Shown piece after piece: positions 43,214-53,654 of a stretch of DNA of 64,000 nucleotides. The stretch lies in the NCBI GenBank assembly GCA_017983955.1, contig JAGOAJ010000001.1, forward strand, positions 62,001-126,000, in the 5' to 3' direction. The first letter of the stretch is position 1. Each line of letters begins with the position of its first letter. A program made the translations under genes and the position numbers. Under the pieces are notes generated by a model. It made no database searches. It worked only from the letters and a program-made list of their open reading frames with translations, and had not been told where the DNA came from. Source of the DNA: Burkholderiaceae bacterium. GTDB lineage: Bacteria > Pseudomonadota > Gammaproteobacteria > Burkholderiales > Burkholderiaceae_B.

Positions 43214-43637
43214 AAACGGATTGGGCACGCTGAGTAAAAGAATCAATAAAGCTGGTGGCGATGCGATTGAACACTGGGCCCACCACCATTTCCAGGGCAC
43301 GATTGGAAAAGGCGTACTCCATGGTGTAGAGCACCTTGCAGGCATCAACCGCCAGTTCCTGAAACTCCCAGCGTCCTGTTAAAGCCGAAAACGGCCCGTC
43401 CACCAGATGTATGGTGATCAGGTCTGGATAGTTGTGATCGTTGCGAGTAGTAAATACCTGTTTGATACCCGCCAGGCTGATCGTAATCGAGGCCTGCATG
43501 CCGTGATCGTCCTTGTGGTGCACGGTAGCGCCACCACACCAGGGCATGAATTGGGGGTATTTTTCAACGTCGGCGACCAGGTCAAACATTTGCGCGCGAC
43601 TGTAAGGTAAAAGGACAGAACGTTGTACAGTATGCAT
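43203..43637 (-). CDS. ratA: RatA/CoQ10-binding START-domain protein
   Basis: 144 residues. START/polyketide-cyclase fold: VLLPYSRAQMFDLVADVEKYPQFMPWCGGATVHH near the N-terminus and the C-terminal FNRIATSFIDSFTQRAQSVYG. Homologues are the ubiquinone-binding COQ10 proteins and E. coli RatA, once described as a toxin that blocks ribosome subunit association. A ubiquinone chaperone role is the more likely of the two. Paired with rnfH and divergent from smpB, the usual proteobacterial arrangement. Confidence 0.93.
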   Translation of the reverse strand: MHTVQRSVLLPYSRAQMFDLVADVEKYPQFMPWCGGATVHHKDDHGMQASITISLAGIKQVFTTRNDHNYPDLITIHLVDGPFSALTGRWEFQELAVDACKVLYTMEYAFSNRALEMVVGPVFNRIATSFIDSFTQRAQSVYGE

Positions 43638-43695
43638 TGAAAGTCGTTAATGGATAGAATGTATTGATTTTACCCGTCTATAAGCCTGATGATTC

Positions 43696-44160
43696 ATGAG
43701 CATAGTTGATAACCGCAAAGCCACCCACGATTACTTTATCGAAGACCGCTACGAAGCCGGCTTGGTGCTGCAAGGCTGGGAGGTAAAAGCCATACGTGCT
43801 GGTCACGTCCAGATTCGTGAAAGCTACGTCATTGTGCGCGATGGCGAAATCTGGATAGTGGGCATGCACATCAGCCCCTTGTCCACCGTTTCCACCCATA
43901 TTCACCCTGACGCAACGCGTACGCGTAAGCTATTGTTGAAGGCCTCCGAAATTAGCAAGCTGATAGGCCAGGTCGAACAAAGCGGCTACACCATGGTGCC
44001 ACTAAACCTGCACTACAAGGGTGGCCGCATCAAGCTGGAATTTGGCATAGGTAAAGGCAAAAAGCTGCACGACAAGCGCGATACAGAGCGCGACAAGGAC
44101 TGGCAGCGTGAAAAAGAGCGTGTCATGAAACACGACACCCGTAAGAAGCAGGACACCTGA
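43696..44160 (+). CDS. smpB: SsrA-binding protein SmpB
   Basis: 154 residues. N-terminal [35 protein letters not shown], central beta barrel through [33 protein letters not shown], and a basic C-terminal tail that enters the mRNA channel. It brings tmRNA to stalled ribosomes. The tmRNA gene itself is not in this window. Divergent from ratA. Confidence 0.96.
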   Translation: MSIVDNRKATHDYFIEDRYEAGLVLQGWEVKAIRAGHVQIRESYVIVRDGEIWIVGMHISPLSTVSTHIHPDATRTRKLLLKASEISKLIGQVEQSGYTMVPLNLHYKGGRIKLEFGIGKGKKLHDKRDTERDKDWQREKERVMKHDTRKKQDT

Positions 44161-44165
44161 ACGTC

Positions 44166-44846
44166 CTACTCCAGCAATACCCCTTCCAGTTCAAGCAAGG
44201 TCAATTTACGGTATAAGCCGCCGGTGTAGCCATTTAAGGTGCCATTGGCGGCCAACACCCTATGACAGGGAATAATGATGGAAATTGGATTGCGGCCAAC
44301 AGCTGTACCCACCGCACGGCCATGCCCGCTGCCCATCCCGGCTTCCTCGGCCAACTTGCCATAAAAACTTAATTGCCCATAAGGAATATGTTGCAATAGT
44401 TCCCATATCGTGTTCTGAAAACTGCTGCCTGTGGTGTCCACTGGGACAGTAAAATCCTGACGCTGGCCTTGGAAATATTCCAGCAATTCACTATGTGTTT
44501 GCAGCAATATCGCCAACGCACCCAGCGGTGTGTAGTCCTGCATGTAGACCAGATCACTGTCCCCGTTATGACAACCGTCGGATAGCTCCTGCACGCGTGG
44601 GCTGGGCAGTATGGGCAGTTGCTGGCTAAGTTTGATCTTTTTCAAGACTCGGCCAGCGGCGACACCAGCAGTGGGGTCGGCGGCTTCGGGCAAAGGCGCA
44701 GGCAAGCCTTCCAGCACAGGGCAGTCTTTCTGACCGATGAAATATAAGCCCGTCAAATGCCTGTCAGTGGAACAAAGCAATAGCCTCCCTAGGGATGTGC
44801 CCATTTGGGCGTAAAACGTCATTCCAGATATATCCTTGTATAGCAA
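44166..44846 (-). CDS. ogt: Methylated-DNA-protein cysteine methyltransferase
   Basis: 226 residues, longer than Ogt (about 170). The C-terminal domain has SSFQNTIWELLQHIPYGQLSFYGKLA, helix-turn-helix GHGRAVGTAVGRNPISIIIPCHRVLAANG with the acceptor cysteine in PCHRV, and GGLYRKLTLLELEG. It transfers O6-alkyl groups from guanine to itself. The extra N-terminal stretch contains a polar insert (about 60-100) not usual in the family. An internal ATG at 44822 is an alternative start. Convergent with smpB, 5 bases apart. Confidence 0.9.
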   Translation of the reverse strand: MLYKDISGMTFYAQMGTSLGRLLLCSTDRHLTGLYFIGQKDCPVLEGLPAPLPEAADPTAGVAAGRVLKKIKLSQQLPILPSPRVQELSDGCHNGDSDLVYMQDYTPLGALAILLQTHSELLEYFQGQRQDFTVPVDTTGSSFQNTIWELLQHIPYGQLSFYGKLAEEAGMGSGHGRAVGTAVGRNPISIIIPCHRVLAANGTLNGYTGGLYRKLTLLELEGVLLE

Positions 44847-44890
44847 ATACGCACGGCGTCAGCACGCCTAGTGTGATTAAGCGCTGTATT

Positions 44891-46201
44891 TTAGTGCAAC
44901 TTCACCCGTGGGGCGCCACGCTTGATTAGCAAGCGGCCCAAAGCCAGGGAAGCCGTGCGCAAGCCGCCCAATACGGCCAGGTGATGCATCAGGTGCAAGC
45001 TCATGTACATGAGCCTGGCCAGCAGGCCCTCGACAAACCAACTTTTCCCCGACAACACCCCCATCAGGCTACCTACGCCACGGTTATGGCCTACAGACAC
45101 CAATGAACCATAATCACTAAAGGTGAAAACGCGCGGCTCTGGAGCCTGGCTGCGCAGGCGCCTAGATAGCGTTTTAAGCAGAAATTTAGCCTGCTGGTGG
45201 GCTACCTGAGCCCTGGCCGGCAAAAACCCCTCCTGGCCCTGCCAGGAGGCCTGGGCGCAGTCTCCAATGGCAAAGATATCAGGATCGCTGCTGCAAAGGG
45301 CACTATCCACTATCACCTGGTTAATGGCGTTGGTTTTTAGGCCCAGTTGCGATAAAAATTCCGGCGCCTTGATTCCAGCAGCCCATACGCATAAATCCAC
45401 GGGATAGCGCTGCCCTTGGCTGTCGTACAAGGCATCCGCTTCGACGCTGGCAATACGCACCGAAGTACGCACCTGCACTCCCCTGTCCAGCAACAAGGTC
45501 TGGGCCGCATCGGACATTTTCTTGGGCAAGGCCGACAAGATACGATCACCGCCCTCTAGCAAGGTGATACAGATATCACGTCCAGAGTCCAATTGATTCA
45601 GACCGTAAAAGCTTGCATTGGCACAGGCCTCTAGCAACTCAGCAGCCAGTTCTACGCCAGTGGCTCCACCACCGACTATGCCTATATTCAACAAAGGGCC
45701 GGGCCTGGTCTCTTGGCGTCGATTGCCGGTTAGCAGCAAATGTAGGAATTTAAGCCTGAAGCGCTCGGCTTCAGCGGTAGAGTCCAAAGCAATCGCGTGC
45801 TGGGAAGCACCCGGCGTGCCAAAAAAATTTGATGTGCTGCCCACAGCCAGCACCAAGCTGTCGTAGTGCAGTTCCCGTGCAGGGAATACTTCTTCGCCTA
45901 GTGCAGAAAACACTGGCTGTAACTGTAAACAACGACTTTCTTTATCCAGGGTCTTCAGCTCACCCAGCATGAAAGTAAAACCGCTATCCCTGGCCAGCAT
46001 GAAGTAAGACAGCCCTTCACGGTGTATGTCCAGAGTGCCGGCTGCTACTTCATGTAAGGACGGTTTCCAGATATGGGTATCGACTTTATCTACCAGCACC
46101 ACGCGCTGTGGACCGAACTGGCGACCTAATTTAGCAGCTAGCTCCAGCCCGCCCGCGCCCCCACCGACAATAACGACCCTGTGTGATTCTGTAGCTGGCA
46201 T
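44891..46201 (-). CDS. ndh: Type II NADH dehydrogenase (NDH-2)
   Basis: 436 residues, membrane-associated flavoprotein. FAD motif VVIVGGGAGGLELAAKLG, a second dinucleotide motif NIGIVGGGATGVELAAELLEA near residue 170, CVWAAGIKAPEFL, and FAIGDCAQ with the flavin-binding aspartate. A C-terminal amphipathic stretch (LMYMSLHLMHHLAVLGG) probably docks it on the inner membrane. It transfers electrons from NADH to quinone without pumping protons. Confidence 0.93.
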   Translation of the reverse strand: MPATESHRVVIVGGGAGGLELAAKLGRQFGPQRVVLVDKVDTHIWKPSLHEVAAGTLDIHREGLSYFMLARDSGFTFMLGELKTLDKESRCLQLQPVFSALGEEVFPARELHYDSLVLAVGSTSNFFGTPGASQHAIALDSTAEAERFRLKFLHLLLTGNRRQETRPGPLLNIGIVGGGATGVELAAELLEACANASFYGLNQLDSGRDICITLLEGGDRILSALPKKMSDAAQTLLLDRGVQVRTSVRIASVEADALYDSQGQRYPVDLCVWAAGIKAPEFLSQLGLKTNAINQVIVDSALCSSDPDIFAIGDCAQASWQGQEGFLPARAQVAHQQAKFLLKTLSRRLRSQAPEPRVFTFSDYGSLVSVGHNRGVGSLMGVLSGKSWFVEGLLARLMYMSLHLMHHLAVLGGLRTASLALGRLLIKRGAPRVKLH

Positions 46202-46237
46202 AACATGTACTCCGTTGCACTATCTGTACAGAATACA

Positions 46238-46267
46238 ACAAGGGCGCCCCGTTAAGAGCGCCCTTGT
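46238..46267 (-). terminator. ppsA downstream hairpin
   Basis: ACAAGGGCGC (46238-46247) and GCGCCCTTGT (46258-46267) form a perfect 10-pair stem with a 10-base loop, 60-90 bases after the ppsA stop and just before ndh. The following minus-strand sequence is moderately T-rich (TGTATTCTGT). A likely terminator for ppsA. Confidence 0.65.
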
Positions 46268-46325
46268 AACTGCATTTTCAAGTAGAACTGGCGTTAACGA
46301 GCAGAAGCAACGTTAACGTCCAGCT

Positions 46326-48689
46326 TTAGCGAGCCAAACGCTGCCAGGTATCAACCACGGTGTCTGGGTTAAGCGACATGGACAAAATGCCCTCGTCGCG
46401 CAGCCAGTCGGCCAGGTCGGGGTGATCGCTGGGGCCTTGACCACAAATACCTACGTATTTTCCAGCATCCAGGCAGGCCTTAATGGCACGTCGCAGCATG
46501 AATTTGACGGCTTCGTCACGTTCATCAAAGTCAGCAGCCAACAACTCCATGCCCGAATCCCTATCCAGACCCAGCGTGAGCTGCGTCATGTCATTGGAAC
46601 CGATAGAGAAACCGTCGAAATACTGCAGAAATTCGTCGGCCAGGATGGCGTTGGATGGAACTTCGCACATCATGATTAGACGCAAGCCGTTTTGACCGCG
46701 ACCGAGGCCGTATTTAGCCAACAGATCAACAACCTTGGCAGCCTGTGGCAGGGTGCGTACAAACGGCACCATGATTTCCACGTTGGTCAGCCCCATCTCG
46801 TCGCGTACCTTTTTAAGGGCTTCACATTCCATCTTGAAGCACTCTTCGAATTCGGCCGACACATAACGCGATGCGCCACGGAAGCCCAGCATGGGGTTTT
46901 CCTCTTCGGGCTCGTAGCGTGACCCACCCACCAGCTTGCGGTACTCGTTGGACTTGAAGTCCGACAAACGCACAATAACGGGTTTGGGGTAGAACGCGGC
47001 AGCCAAGGTGCTAATGCCTTCGGCAAGCTTTTCCACGTAGAAAGCGCGTGGGCTGGCATAACCGCGGGCGGCGGACTCAACGGCAGTTTTCAGTTCACTA
47101 TCAACATTGGGGTAATCAAGCACCGCTTTAGGGTGAACATTGATGTTGTTGTTAATGATGAATTCCAGACGTGCTAAGCCAACGCCATCGTTGGGGATTT
47201 GCGAGAAGTCGAAGGCAAGTTGCGGGTTGCCGACGTTCATCATGATTTTTACGCCGATTTCCGGCATCTTGCCCCAGCTGACCTCTTCGATTTCAGTTTC
47301 GATCAAGCCATCGTAAATGCGACCTTCGTCGCCTTCGGCGCAAGATACAGTGACCTCGCTGCCTTCGGTCAGGACATGGGTGGCGTCAGCACAACCCACA
47401 ACGGCAGGTATGCCTAGTTCACGCGCAATAATGGCCGCATGGCAGGTACGGCCGCCACGGTTGGTGACGATAGCCGCTGCAATCTTCATGACAGGCTCCC
47501 AGTTCGGGTCTGTCATGTCGGTAACCAGAATATCGCCAGGACGTACTTGATCCATTTGCGACAGATCGCCCACAATACGTACCTTGCCGGAACCGATCTT
47601 TTGGCCTATGGCGCGACCTGTTATCAGCACTTCGCCAGTCGCCTTGAGGCGATAGCGTTCCTGGACGTCGTGATGGCCTTGTTGCGACTTGACGGTTTCA
47701 GGGCGGGCTTGCAGGATGTATATCTTGCCGTCCAGACCATCGCGACCCCACTCAATGTCCATGGGACGCTTGTAGTGTTTTTCGATGATCATCGCGTAGC
47801 GAGCAAGCTCTATGACCTCGTCATCGGTCAGCGAATAGCGATTGCGCTCGGATACGGGCACGTCAACCGTGCGTATCGCATGGTCAGTGGCGCGCTCGGG
47901 GTCAAATTCCATTTTGATCAGCTTGGAACCTATGCGGCGGCTGATGATGGGGTAATGACCAGAAGCCAGCGTAGGCTTGAAGACATAGAATTCATCAGGG
48001 TTGACAGCACCCTGCACCACTGTTTCACCCAGGCCGTAGGACGAGGTAATGAAAACCACGTTATCAAAGCCTGACTCAGTATCCAGAGTGAACATCACGC
48101 CAGCGCTACCGCGATCGGACCTAACCATGCGCTGTATGCCAGCCGATAAAGCCACTTCACCGTGAGCGTAGCCTTTGTGCACGCGATAGGAGATAGCCCT
48201 GTCGTTGTACAAGGACGCAAACACATGACGAACCTTTTCCAAGACTTCGTCTATGCCAACCACGTTCAAAAAAGTTTCCTGCTGACCTGCAAAAGAAGCA
48301 TCAGGCAGGTCTTCGGCGGTGGCCGAAGAGCGCACGGCGAACGAACCCTTGCCATCGCTGTCCAGCTCGGCAAAGGAAGTACGTATGGCTTGTTCAAAAG
48401 CAGCGGGGAAAGGTGTTTCAATAATCCATTGACGGATTTCCGCACCCACGCTGGCAAGTTCACGCACGTCTTCGGAATCCAGACCAGCCAGCCTGTCGGC
48501 TATACGCTTATCCAGTTTGGTCGACGCTAGAAATTCGCGGAAAGCATCAGAGGTGGTGGCAAATCCACCCGGAACCCTGACACCGGCCCCAGCCAATTGG
48601 CTGATCATTTCACCCAATGACGCGTTCTTGCCTCCTACCGAGTCCACATCCGTCATCCGGAGCTTCTCGAAAGCTACAACATAAGACAT
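46326..48689 (-). CDS. ppsA: Phosphoenolpyruvate synthase
   Basis: 787 residues from the ATG at 48689 ([14 protein letters not shown]), preceded by AAAGGTGA; a GTG three codons upstream overlaps that site and is rejected. The N-terminal ATP-grasp domain has [15 protein letters not shown] and [28 protein letters not shown]. The phosphohistidine swivel is [21 protein letters not shown], and the C-terminal PEP/pyruvate barrel has [17 protein letters not shown] and [11 protein letters not shown]. It makes PEP from pyruvate and ATP for gluconeogenesis. The divergent ppsR encodes its regulator. Confidence 0.96.
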   Translation of the reverse strand: MSYVVAFEKLRMTDVDSVGGKNASLGEMISQLAGAGVRVPGGFATTSDAFREFLASTKLDKRIADRLAGLDSEDVRELASVGAEIRQWIIETPFPAAFEQAIRTSFAELDSDGKGSFAVRSSATAEDLPDASFAGQQETFLNVVGIDEVLEKVRHVFASLYNDRAISYRVHKGYAHGEVALSAGIQRMVRSDRGSAGVMFTLDTESGFDNVVFITSSYGLGETVVQGAVNPDEFYVFKPTLASGHYPIISRRIGSKLIKMEFDPERATDHAIRTVDVPVSERNRYSLTDDEVIELARYAMIIEKHYKRPMDIEWGRDGLDGKIYILQARPETVKSQQGHHDVQERYRLKATGEVLITGRAIGQKIGSGKVRIVGDLSQMDQVRPGDILVTDMTDPNWEPVMKIAAAIVTNRGGRTCHAAIIARELGIPAVVGCADATHVLTEGSEVTVSCAEGDEGRIYDGLIETEIEEVSWGKMPEIGVKIMMNVGNPQLAFDFSQIPNDGVGLARLEFIINNNINVHPKAVLDYPNVDSELKTAVESAARGYASPRAFYVEKLAEGISTLAAAFYPKPVIVRLSDFKSNEYRKLVGGSRYEPEEENPMLGFRGASRYVSAEFEECFKMECEALKKVRDEMGLTNVEIMVPFVRTLPQAAKVVDLLAKYGLGRGQNGLRLIMMCEVPSNAILADEFLQYFDGFSIGSNDMTQLTLGLDRDSGMELLAADFDERDEAVKFMLRRAIKACLDAGKYVGICGQGPSDHPDLADWLRDEGILSMSLNPDTVVDTWQRLAR

Positions 48690-48720
48690 AAAAGTCACCT
48701 TTAACTATAAAAGAAAGCTT

Positions 48721-48795
48721 GTTTGCTTAGTGCGCATAGCAACTGCAGCAATTTATGCGCTAAGCTGCACGTAAATCATTACGCATTAAGCAAAC
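48721..48795. promoter_or_regulatory. Triple repeat and alternative hairpins between ppsA and ppsR
   Basis: A TATGCGC-TAAGC-like motif occurs three times: inverted at 48726-48738 (GCTTAGTGCGCATA), direct at 48754-48765 (TATGCGCTAAGC), and direct at 48780-48791 (TACGCATTAAGC). The outer arms 48721-48734 and 48782-48795 pair over 14 bases with one G-T wobble; the inner arms 48732-48738 and 48754-48760 pair over 7 and exclude full outer pairing. It sits in the shared upstream region of ppsA and ppsR. Confidence 0.65.
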
Positions 48796-48873
48796 CAGCC
48801 TGGCCAATAAGGCAGGCAACCATTAACTTTGCGATTGTACCGTTTATCGCATCTTCTGCACGCCATTTATTCC

Positions 48874-49707
48874 ATGTCATCATCTCCTATACAAAGCACG
48901 GTATTCATTGTCTCGGACAGCACGGGCATTACGGCTGAAACATTCAGCCATTCAGTACTGTCCCAGTTCGAGGAAGTAAAGTTCGAAGCCATACGTATCC
49001 CCTTTATTGACAGCCCCGAAAAAGCGGCTGCCACAGCGGCGCGTATTAATCGTTGCGCTATGGAAACCAATACCAGGCCCTTGGTGTTCAGTACTTTGGT
49101 AGACCCGCAAAGCACCCAGAAAATCCGCGACGCTGATTGCACCTTCCTGGATTTATTCGGCACCTTTGTGCAACACATAGAGGCAGCGCTAGGGGTCAAA
49201 TCCAGCCATTCTGTAGGCCGTTCCCACACCGGTGGCCTGACCAAACACTACAACAATCGTATAGAGGCCATAAACTTCAGCTTGGCCCACGACGATGGCC
49301 AGTTTGTTCACGGTCTGGAACAAGCCGACGTTATTTTGGTGGGCGTGTCGCGTTGCGGAAAAACACCCACCAGCCTGTATCTGGCCATGCAATATGCCAT
49401 CAAGGCAGCCAATTTCCCACTAATTCCCGAAGACTTTGACCGTGGATCATTGCCAGCAACACTGGCACCCTACCGCAATAAGCTATTTGGACTATCCATA
49501 CAGCCCACGCGACTGGCGGAAGTCCGCTTTGAACGCCGCCCCAATAGCGACTATTCCTCGCTTAAGCAATGCCGCTATGAGGTCGCCCAAGCCGAGCGTC
49601 TGATGCGCATGGAAAATATTCCCTGGCTGTCCACCACCACCAAATCCATAGAAGAAATATCTACCAAGGTGTTAGATGAAGTAGGTCTGGATCGCCGCAC
49701 GTTCTAA
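48874..49707 (+). CDS. ppsR: PEP synthase regulatory kinase/pyrophosphorylase
   Basis: 277 residues from the ATG at 48874 (MSSSPIQSTVFIVSDSTGITAETF; the open frame extends 15 codons further without support). The family phosphate loop is GVSRCGKTPTSLYLAMQYAIKAANFPLIPEDF. PpsR inactivates PEP synthase by ADP-dependent threonine phosphorylation and reactivates it by phosphorolysis. It is divergent from its target ppsA, a conserved pairing. Confidence 0.95.
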   Translation: MSSSPIQSTVFIVSDSTGITAETFSHSVLSQFEEVKFEAIRIPFIDSPEKAAATAARINRCAMETNTRPLVFSTLVDPQSTQKIRDADCTFLDLFGTFVQHIEAALGVKSSHSVGRSHTGGLTKHYNNRIEAINFSLAHDDGQFVHGLEQADVILVGVSRCGKTPTSLYLAMQYAIKAANFPLIPEDFDRGSLPATLAPYRNKLFGLSIQPTRLAEVRFERRPNSDYSSLKQCRYEVAQAERLMRMENIPWLSTTTKSIEEISTKVLDEVGLDRRTF

Positions 49708-49726
49708 ACTTAGCCATCAAGGCCAG

Positions 49727-50521
49727 TTAGCGGGCAGTGTGTGCCGGATGTTGGCGGCGTTGTTCAAACAGGCATATGCCTGCAGCGACCGCCACATTCA
49801 ACGACTCGACATCAGCCTGCTGGGGAATAAAAACACGTAGACTTGCATGGCCCAGTAACTGAGCGTCCACACCCTGCCCTTCGTTGCCAAACACCCAGGC
49901 GCATTTTTCCGGCAAAACCGTTTCATACAAGCTGCCAGCATCATGCAGCGCCGTTGCCACCAAGGGGATGCTTAGGCGCTGGCGTTCAGCCTGCAGGTCC
50001 ACGCCCTCGTAGATGGTCAAGACGAAATGAGCACCCTGGGCGCTACGCAATACTTTGCCCGACCAAGCCGACGCACAACCCGGTGACAAATAGGCATGGC
50101 GTATGCCCGCAGCTGCCGCCGTACGCAGCAAGGTACCCACATTGCCTGGGTCCTGCACCCTATCCAGCCACAGGCTGTTTTGCGTAATATGACTGGGTCT
50201 GATGGGCTGGGGGGCGGCAACCACAAACAACACGCCCTGCCCATGCACCACTTGGGACAAGCGCTGCATTAATGCGGGCTCGCAAGCAATAACTGTGTGT
50301 TCAGGCAAACTATCGGCAAGCGCAGCCAGTTCTGTGTTGCTCCTTACCTTATCCGCATCAACCAGGGCCCATAGCGGCATGCCCTGATGTTCCAGCCAAG
50401 CCTGGCACAGATGTATGCCTTCCAGTACTAGTTCAGGCGCATCGCTGTCGCCACGCTTGCCGGCCAACAGGCGTAGCACGCGTTTATACAGAGGATTGTC
50501 ACGTGAGCTAATGTGCTTCAT
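49727..50521 (-). CDS. TrmH/SpoU family RNA 2'-O-methyltransferase
   Basis: 264 residues. The N-terminal substrate-binding region starts [22 protein letters not shown]. The SPOUT knot carries motif 1 [21 protein letters not shown], motif 2 [15 protein letters not shown] and motif 3 [22 protein letters not shown]. It methylates ribose in rRNA or tRNA; which residue is unknown. The ATG overlaps the rnhB stop (ATGA). Last gene of the long envelope-block operon. Confidence 0.92.
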   Translation of the reverse strand: MKHISSRDNPLYKRVLRLLAGKRGDSDAPELVLEGIHLCQAWLEHQGMPLWALVDADKVRSNTELAALADSLPEHTVIACEPALMQRLSQVVHGQGVLFVVAAPQPIRPSHITQNSLWLDRVQDPGNVGTLLRTAAAAGIRHAYLSPGCASAWSGKVLRSAQGAHFVLTIYEGVDLQAERQRLSIPLVATALHDAGSLYETVLPEKCAWVFGNEGQGVDAQLLGHASLRVFIPQQADVESLNVAVAAGICLFEQRRQHPAHTAR

Positions 50522-51135
50522 GCGTCAGATACCTGTGCCTCTAGCCAACGCCTGACGGGCGCAAAGCTTCGTCTATGGGCAGGACATGGACCGTGCAGTG
50601 CCAGTTGCTGCATATGCAACGCCGTGCCATAGCCCTTGTGTTGATCAAAGGCGTAGTCGGGATAGCGGCTATGCAGCTCCAGGCAGTCAGCATCACGGGC
50701 AGTTTTCGCCAATATCGACGCTGCCGCAATCGCCGCCACGGTAGCGTCGCCTTTGATAATCGCCTGGGCCGGGCACTGCAAACCATGTGGCACACGATTG
50801 CCATCAATTAAGGCCTGATCCGGGGTGATCGCCAAGCCTGCGCAAGCACGGTTCATGGCCAGCATGGTCGCTTGAAGTATATTTAATCTATCGATTTCAT
50901 CCACGCTGGCTGCAGCAATATGCCAAGACAGCGCCCTTTCCCGTATCAACAAGGCCAAGGCCTCGCGCTGAGCCGCGCTAAGCTTTTTTGAATCATTCAG
51001 CCCTACGATGGGGCGCCGAGGATCCAGAATAACGGCAGCGGCAAAAACCGGACCCGCCAAAGGGCCGCGGCCAGCCTCGTCTATGCCAGCAACCCGCAAA
51101 CTACTGGATGTATGGCTAAACAGCTCAGGCTGCAC
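50518..51135 (-). CDS. rnhB: Ribonuclease HII
   Basis: 205 residues from a GTG at 51135. Active-site motif [24 protein letters not shown], then [36 protein letters not shown] and [13 protein letters not shown]. It removes ribonucleotides and RNA primers from DNA. The frame has earlier codons but they lie deep inside lpxB; the GTG has AGGTG upstream and overlaps lpxB by 11 bases. An upstream start cannot be fully excluded. Confidence 0.9.
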   Translation of the reverse strand: MQPELFSHTSSSLRVAGIDEAGRGPLAGPVFAAAVILDPRRPIVGLNDSKKLSAAQREALALLIRERALSWHIAAASVDEIDRLNILQATMLAMNRACAGLAITPDQALIDGNRVPHGLQCPAQAIIKGDATVAAIAAASILAKTARDADCLELHSRYPDYAFDQHKGYGTALHMQQLALHGPCPAHRRSFAPVRRWLEAQVSDA

Positions 51136-52366
51136 GCTGCACCTGTTGCAAGATGGCGGCAGCCGCCAGACTAGGGGTGTCACGCAACAGACTATGGTGT
51201 ATGTCTGCAAAGCGTCGGCTTATGCTGGCGGCGTAAGCCTGGTCGGTTAGGGCCTTCCAGCTGGCTTCAGCCAGGGCCTGGGGCGTGGCCTCATCTTGCA
51301 GAAGTTCAGGCACCACAAAATCGCGCGCCAAAATGTTAGGCAGTCCCACCCAGGGCACATAGGGCTTTTCCTGTCCGGATTTCCAGGCCATTAAGCGTCG
51401 CATGGTGGGGGACAAGGCATAGGAAATCACCATGGGACGCTTGAACAATGCAGCTTCCAAGGTGGCTGTACCACTGGCCACCAGCACGGCGTCAGCAGCC
51501 TCCATCACATTCCAGGCTGCTGGTCGGCTGGATAAATGCTGAAAGCTGTCTTCAGTATCAAGGTCAGGCTGCCCACCGGCAGCTTGCATCACAGGATAAT
51601 CAGCCTGATCCACGATACGCAGACCAGTCACTGGATACTGCTGCAGTAACGCTTGGAACTCGGCGCGCCGCTGTGCGTTCACCACGGGTACAAGCACTTG
51701 CAAATGACTGTCTTGTTGTTGCAATAATTGGGCGGCCTGCAAAAAACGCGGCGCCAACAAACGAATTTCCGAGGCCCTACTACCTGGCATCAAGGCCAGC
51801 ACCCGCGCATCTTGGGGTATCCCCAGATACTGGCGCGCCGCCGCCCTATCGGGCTGCATAGGTATGGTTTGGGCCAAAGGATGACCTACATAGGTAACAG
51901 GCACGCCTTCTTTTTCATACAATTCGGTCTCGAAGGGAAACAAGACCAGCATGTGAGATACCGCCTGCCTGATTTTATGGATGCGCTCGTAGCGCCATGC
52001 CCAAATAGAAGGCCCCACAAAGTGCACGGTAGGTATTCCCGCCTGGCGCAATTGCAATTCCAGGCGCAAATTGAAATCAGGCGCGTCCACGCCTACAAAA
52101 ACGTCTGGCCTATCTGTTAACCAGCGCTTTTTACTGTTGCTATAGATATTGATCAGGCTGGGCAAGCGCTTAATGGCATCGACATAGCCAAAGACGCTAA
52201 GCGCATGCATGGGATGCCAAGTCTGTAGGCCTTGCTGCTGCATGGCCGGGCCGCCTATGCCTTGGCATACAGCCCCAGGCGACAGGGTTTGTATGCCACG
52301 CATAACCCGCGCTGCCAGCAGATCGCCCGAGGGCTCGCCTGCTACCAGCCCTACGCGCAAGCTCAT
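51125..52366 (-). CDS. lpxB: Lipid-A-disaccharide synthase
   Basis: 413 residues, GT-B glycosyltransferase family 19. N-terminal [22 protein letters not shown], central [50 protein letters not shown], and C-terminal [29 protein letters not shown]. It joins UDP-diacylglucosamine and lipid X to make the lipid A disaccharide at the inner membrane. Overlaps lpxA by four bases (ATGA). Confidence 0.96.
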   Translation of the reverse strand: MSLRVGLVAGEPSGDLLAARVMRGIQTLSPGAVCQGIGGPAMQQQGLQTWHPMHALSVFGYVDAIKRLPSLINIYSNSKKRWLTDRPDVFVGVDAPDFNLRLELQLRQAGIPTVHFVGPSIWAWRYERIHKIRQAVSHMLVLFPFETELYEKEGVPVTYVGHPLAQTIPMQPDRAAARQYLGIPQDARVLALMPGSRASEIRLLAPRFLQAAQLLQQQDSHLQVLVPVVNAQRRAEFQALLQQYPVTGLRIVDQADYPVMQAAGGQPDLDTEDSFQHLSSRPAAWNVMEAADAVLVASGTATLEAALFKRPMVISYALSPTMRRLMAWKSGQEKPYVPWVGLPNILARDFVVPELLQDEATPQALAEASWKALTDQAYAASISRRFADIHHSLLRDTPSLAAAAILQQVQRAA

Positions 52367-53157
52367 GGGCGTGAAATCCCGCGTGAACTGGCGGCCAAGA
52401 AATCTATCATGAGCTGAACCGCTTCACGGCTTTCCGGTTTTTCAGCTTGCAACGCCAGCATTTCCTGACAGGCTTCGTCTATCTTCAAGCCCCGGCGATA
52501 CAACAGCTTATACGCTTCTTTAAGACTGGCAATAGCCACAGGACTATAGTCACGTCGTCCCAAGCCTTCGGAATTGATGCCTACTGGACGAAAGGGGTCG
52601 CCCGCGCCTATCAAGTAAGGCGGAACATCCTGCCGTATGGAGCTGGTGCCACCTATCATGGCGTGGGCGCCTATCCGCACAAACTGATGTACAGCGCTAA
52701 GCCCGCCCAGTATGACCCAGTCCCCAATATGAATGTGGCCAGCCAGCTGTACCCCGTTGGCTATGACCGTGTGGTTGGCGATCTGGCAGTCGTGCGCAAT
52801 ATGCACATAGGCCATGATCCAGTTATCGTCGCCCAAACGGGTTACCCCTACATCCTGGGCCGTACCCTTGTTAATGGTGACGTACTCACGCACGGTATTG
52901 CCATCGCCAATTTCCAGACGGGTGGGCTCGCCACGGTATTTTTTATCCTGAGGGATGCCGCCTACGGAGCAGAACCGATAAAAATTATTGTTTGCGCCTA
53001 TGGTGGTATGCCCGTCAATTACACAATGCGCGCCTACTACCGTGCCTGGGCCTATGCTGACGTGCTCGCCTATGATGCTATAGGGGCCTACGCTGACATC
53101 ATCGGCAAGCGTAGCCTGTGGTGCAACAATTGCCGTAGGGTGTATCAGTGCAGACAT
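52363..53157 (-). CDS. lpxA: UDP-N-acetylglucosamine acyltransferase
   Basis: 264 residues from the ATG at 53157 (MSALIHPTAIVAPQATLADDV). Left-handed beta-helix hexapeptide repeats cover about 1-190, with the catalytic histidine in MAYVHIAHDCQIANHTVIANG; the C-terminal helical domain ends in LMIDFLAASSRG. It performs the first step of lipid A synthesis. It lies 2 bases after fabZ and is coupled to lpxB. Confidence 0.96.
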   Translation of the reverse strand: MSALIHPTAIVAPQATLADDVSVGPYSIIGEHVSIGPGTVVGAHCVIDGHTTIGANNNFYRFCSVGGIPQDKKYRGEPTRLEIGDGNTVREYVTINKGTAQDVGVTRLGDDNWIMAYVHIAHDCQIANHTVIANGVQLAGHIHIGDWVILGGLSAVHQFVRIGAHAMIGGTSSIRQDVPPYLIGAGDPFRPVGINSEGLGRRDYSPVAIASLKEAYKLLYRRGLKIDEACQEMLALQAEKPESREAVQLMIDFLAASSRGISRP

Positions 53158-53159
53158 GC

Positions 53160-53612
53160 CTAATCTTCCAGAACTCGGATGGCGCACATGATTTTTGCTT
53201 CAGCGGCAACCTGGCCGTCTACAGTGGCACGTGCAGAATACTTGCATATGGAGCGGCTGATACGGTCGGCCGTGACTTCCAGACGCAATTGATCACCAGG
53301 CACCACCGGACGACGGAAACGTGCACCGTCTATGCCAACCAGGTAATAAGCAATTTTCTTATCGGCAGGATTCACGTCGGGCTGATCTTCAAAGGAAAAC
53401 AAGGCAGCGGCCTGGGCCAGCGCTTCGATAATCAATACACCAGGCATCACGGGGTGATGTGGAAAATGGCCGTTAAAAAACGGTTCATTAATAGTGACGT
53501 TCTTGATGGCAACGACGCTTTTACCGGGAACCATTTCCAGTACACGATCGACCAGCAGCATCGGATAACGATGCGGCAAGCGCTCCATGATTTGTTTTAC
53601 GTCGAGTTCCAT
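53160..53612 (-). CDS. fabZ: 3-hydroxyacyl-ACP dehydratase FabZ
   Basis: 150 residues, hot-dog fold. [16 protein letters not shown] and the catalytic segment [22 protein letters not shown], with His and Glu in the family positions. It dehydrates 3-hydroxyacyl-ACP in fatty-acid synthesis and competes with LpxA/LpxD for hydroxyacyl-ACP. Placed between lpxD and lpxA as usual in proteobacteria. Confidence 0.96.
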   Translation of the reverse strand: MELDVKQIMERLPHRYPMLLVDRVLEMVPGKSVVAIKNVTINEPFFNGHFPHHPVMPGVLIIEALAQAAALFSFEDQPDVNPADKKIAYYLVGIDGARFRRPVVPGDQLRLEVTADRISRSICKYSARATVDGQVAAEAKIMCAIRVLED

Positions 53613-53654
53613 GACAATTTCCTGCGTACAAGTATCAGGTGATACCGTGAATAG

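Noticed and set aside
43638-44165. tmRNA (ssrA) gene next to smpB
   Set aside because: Flanking gaps are 58 and 5 bases, too short for tmRNA.
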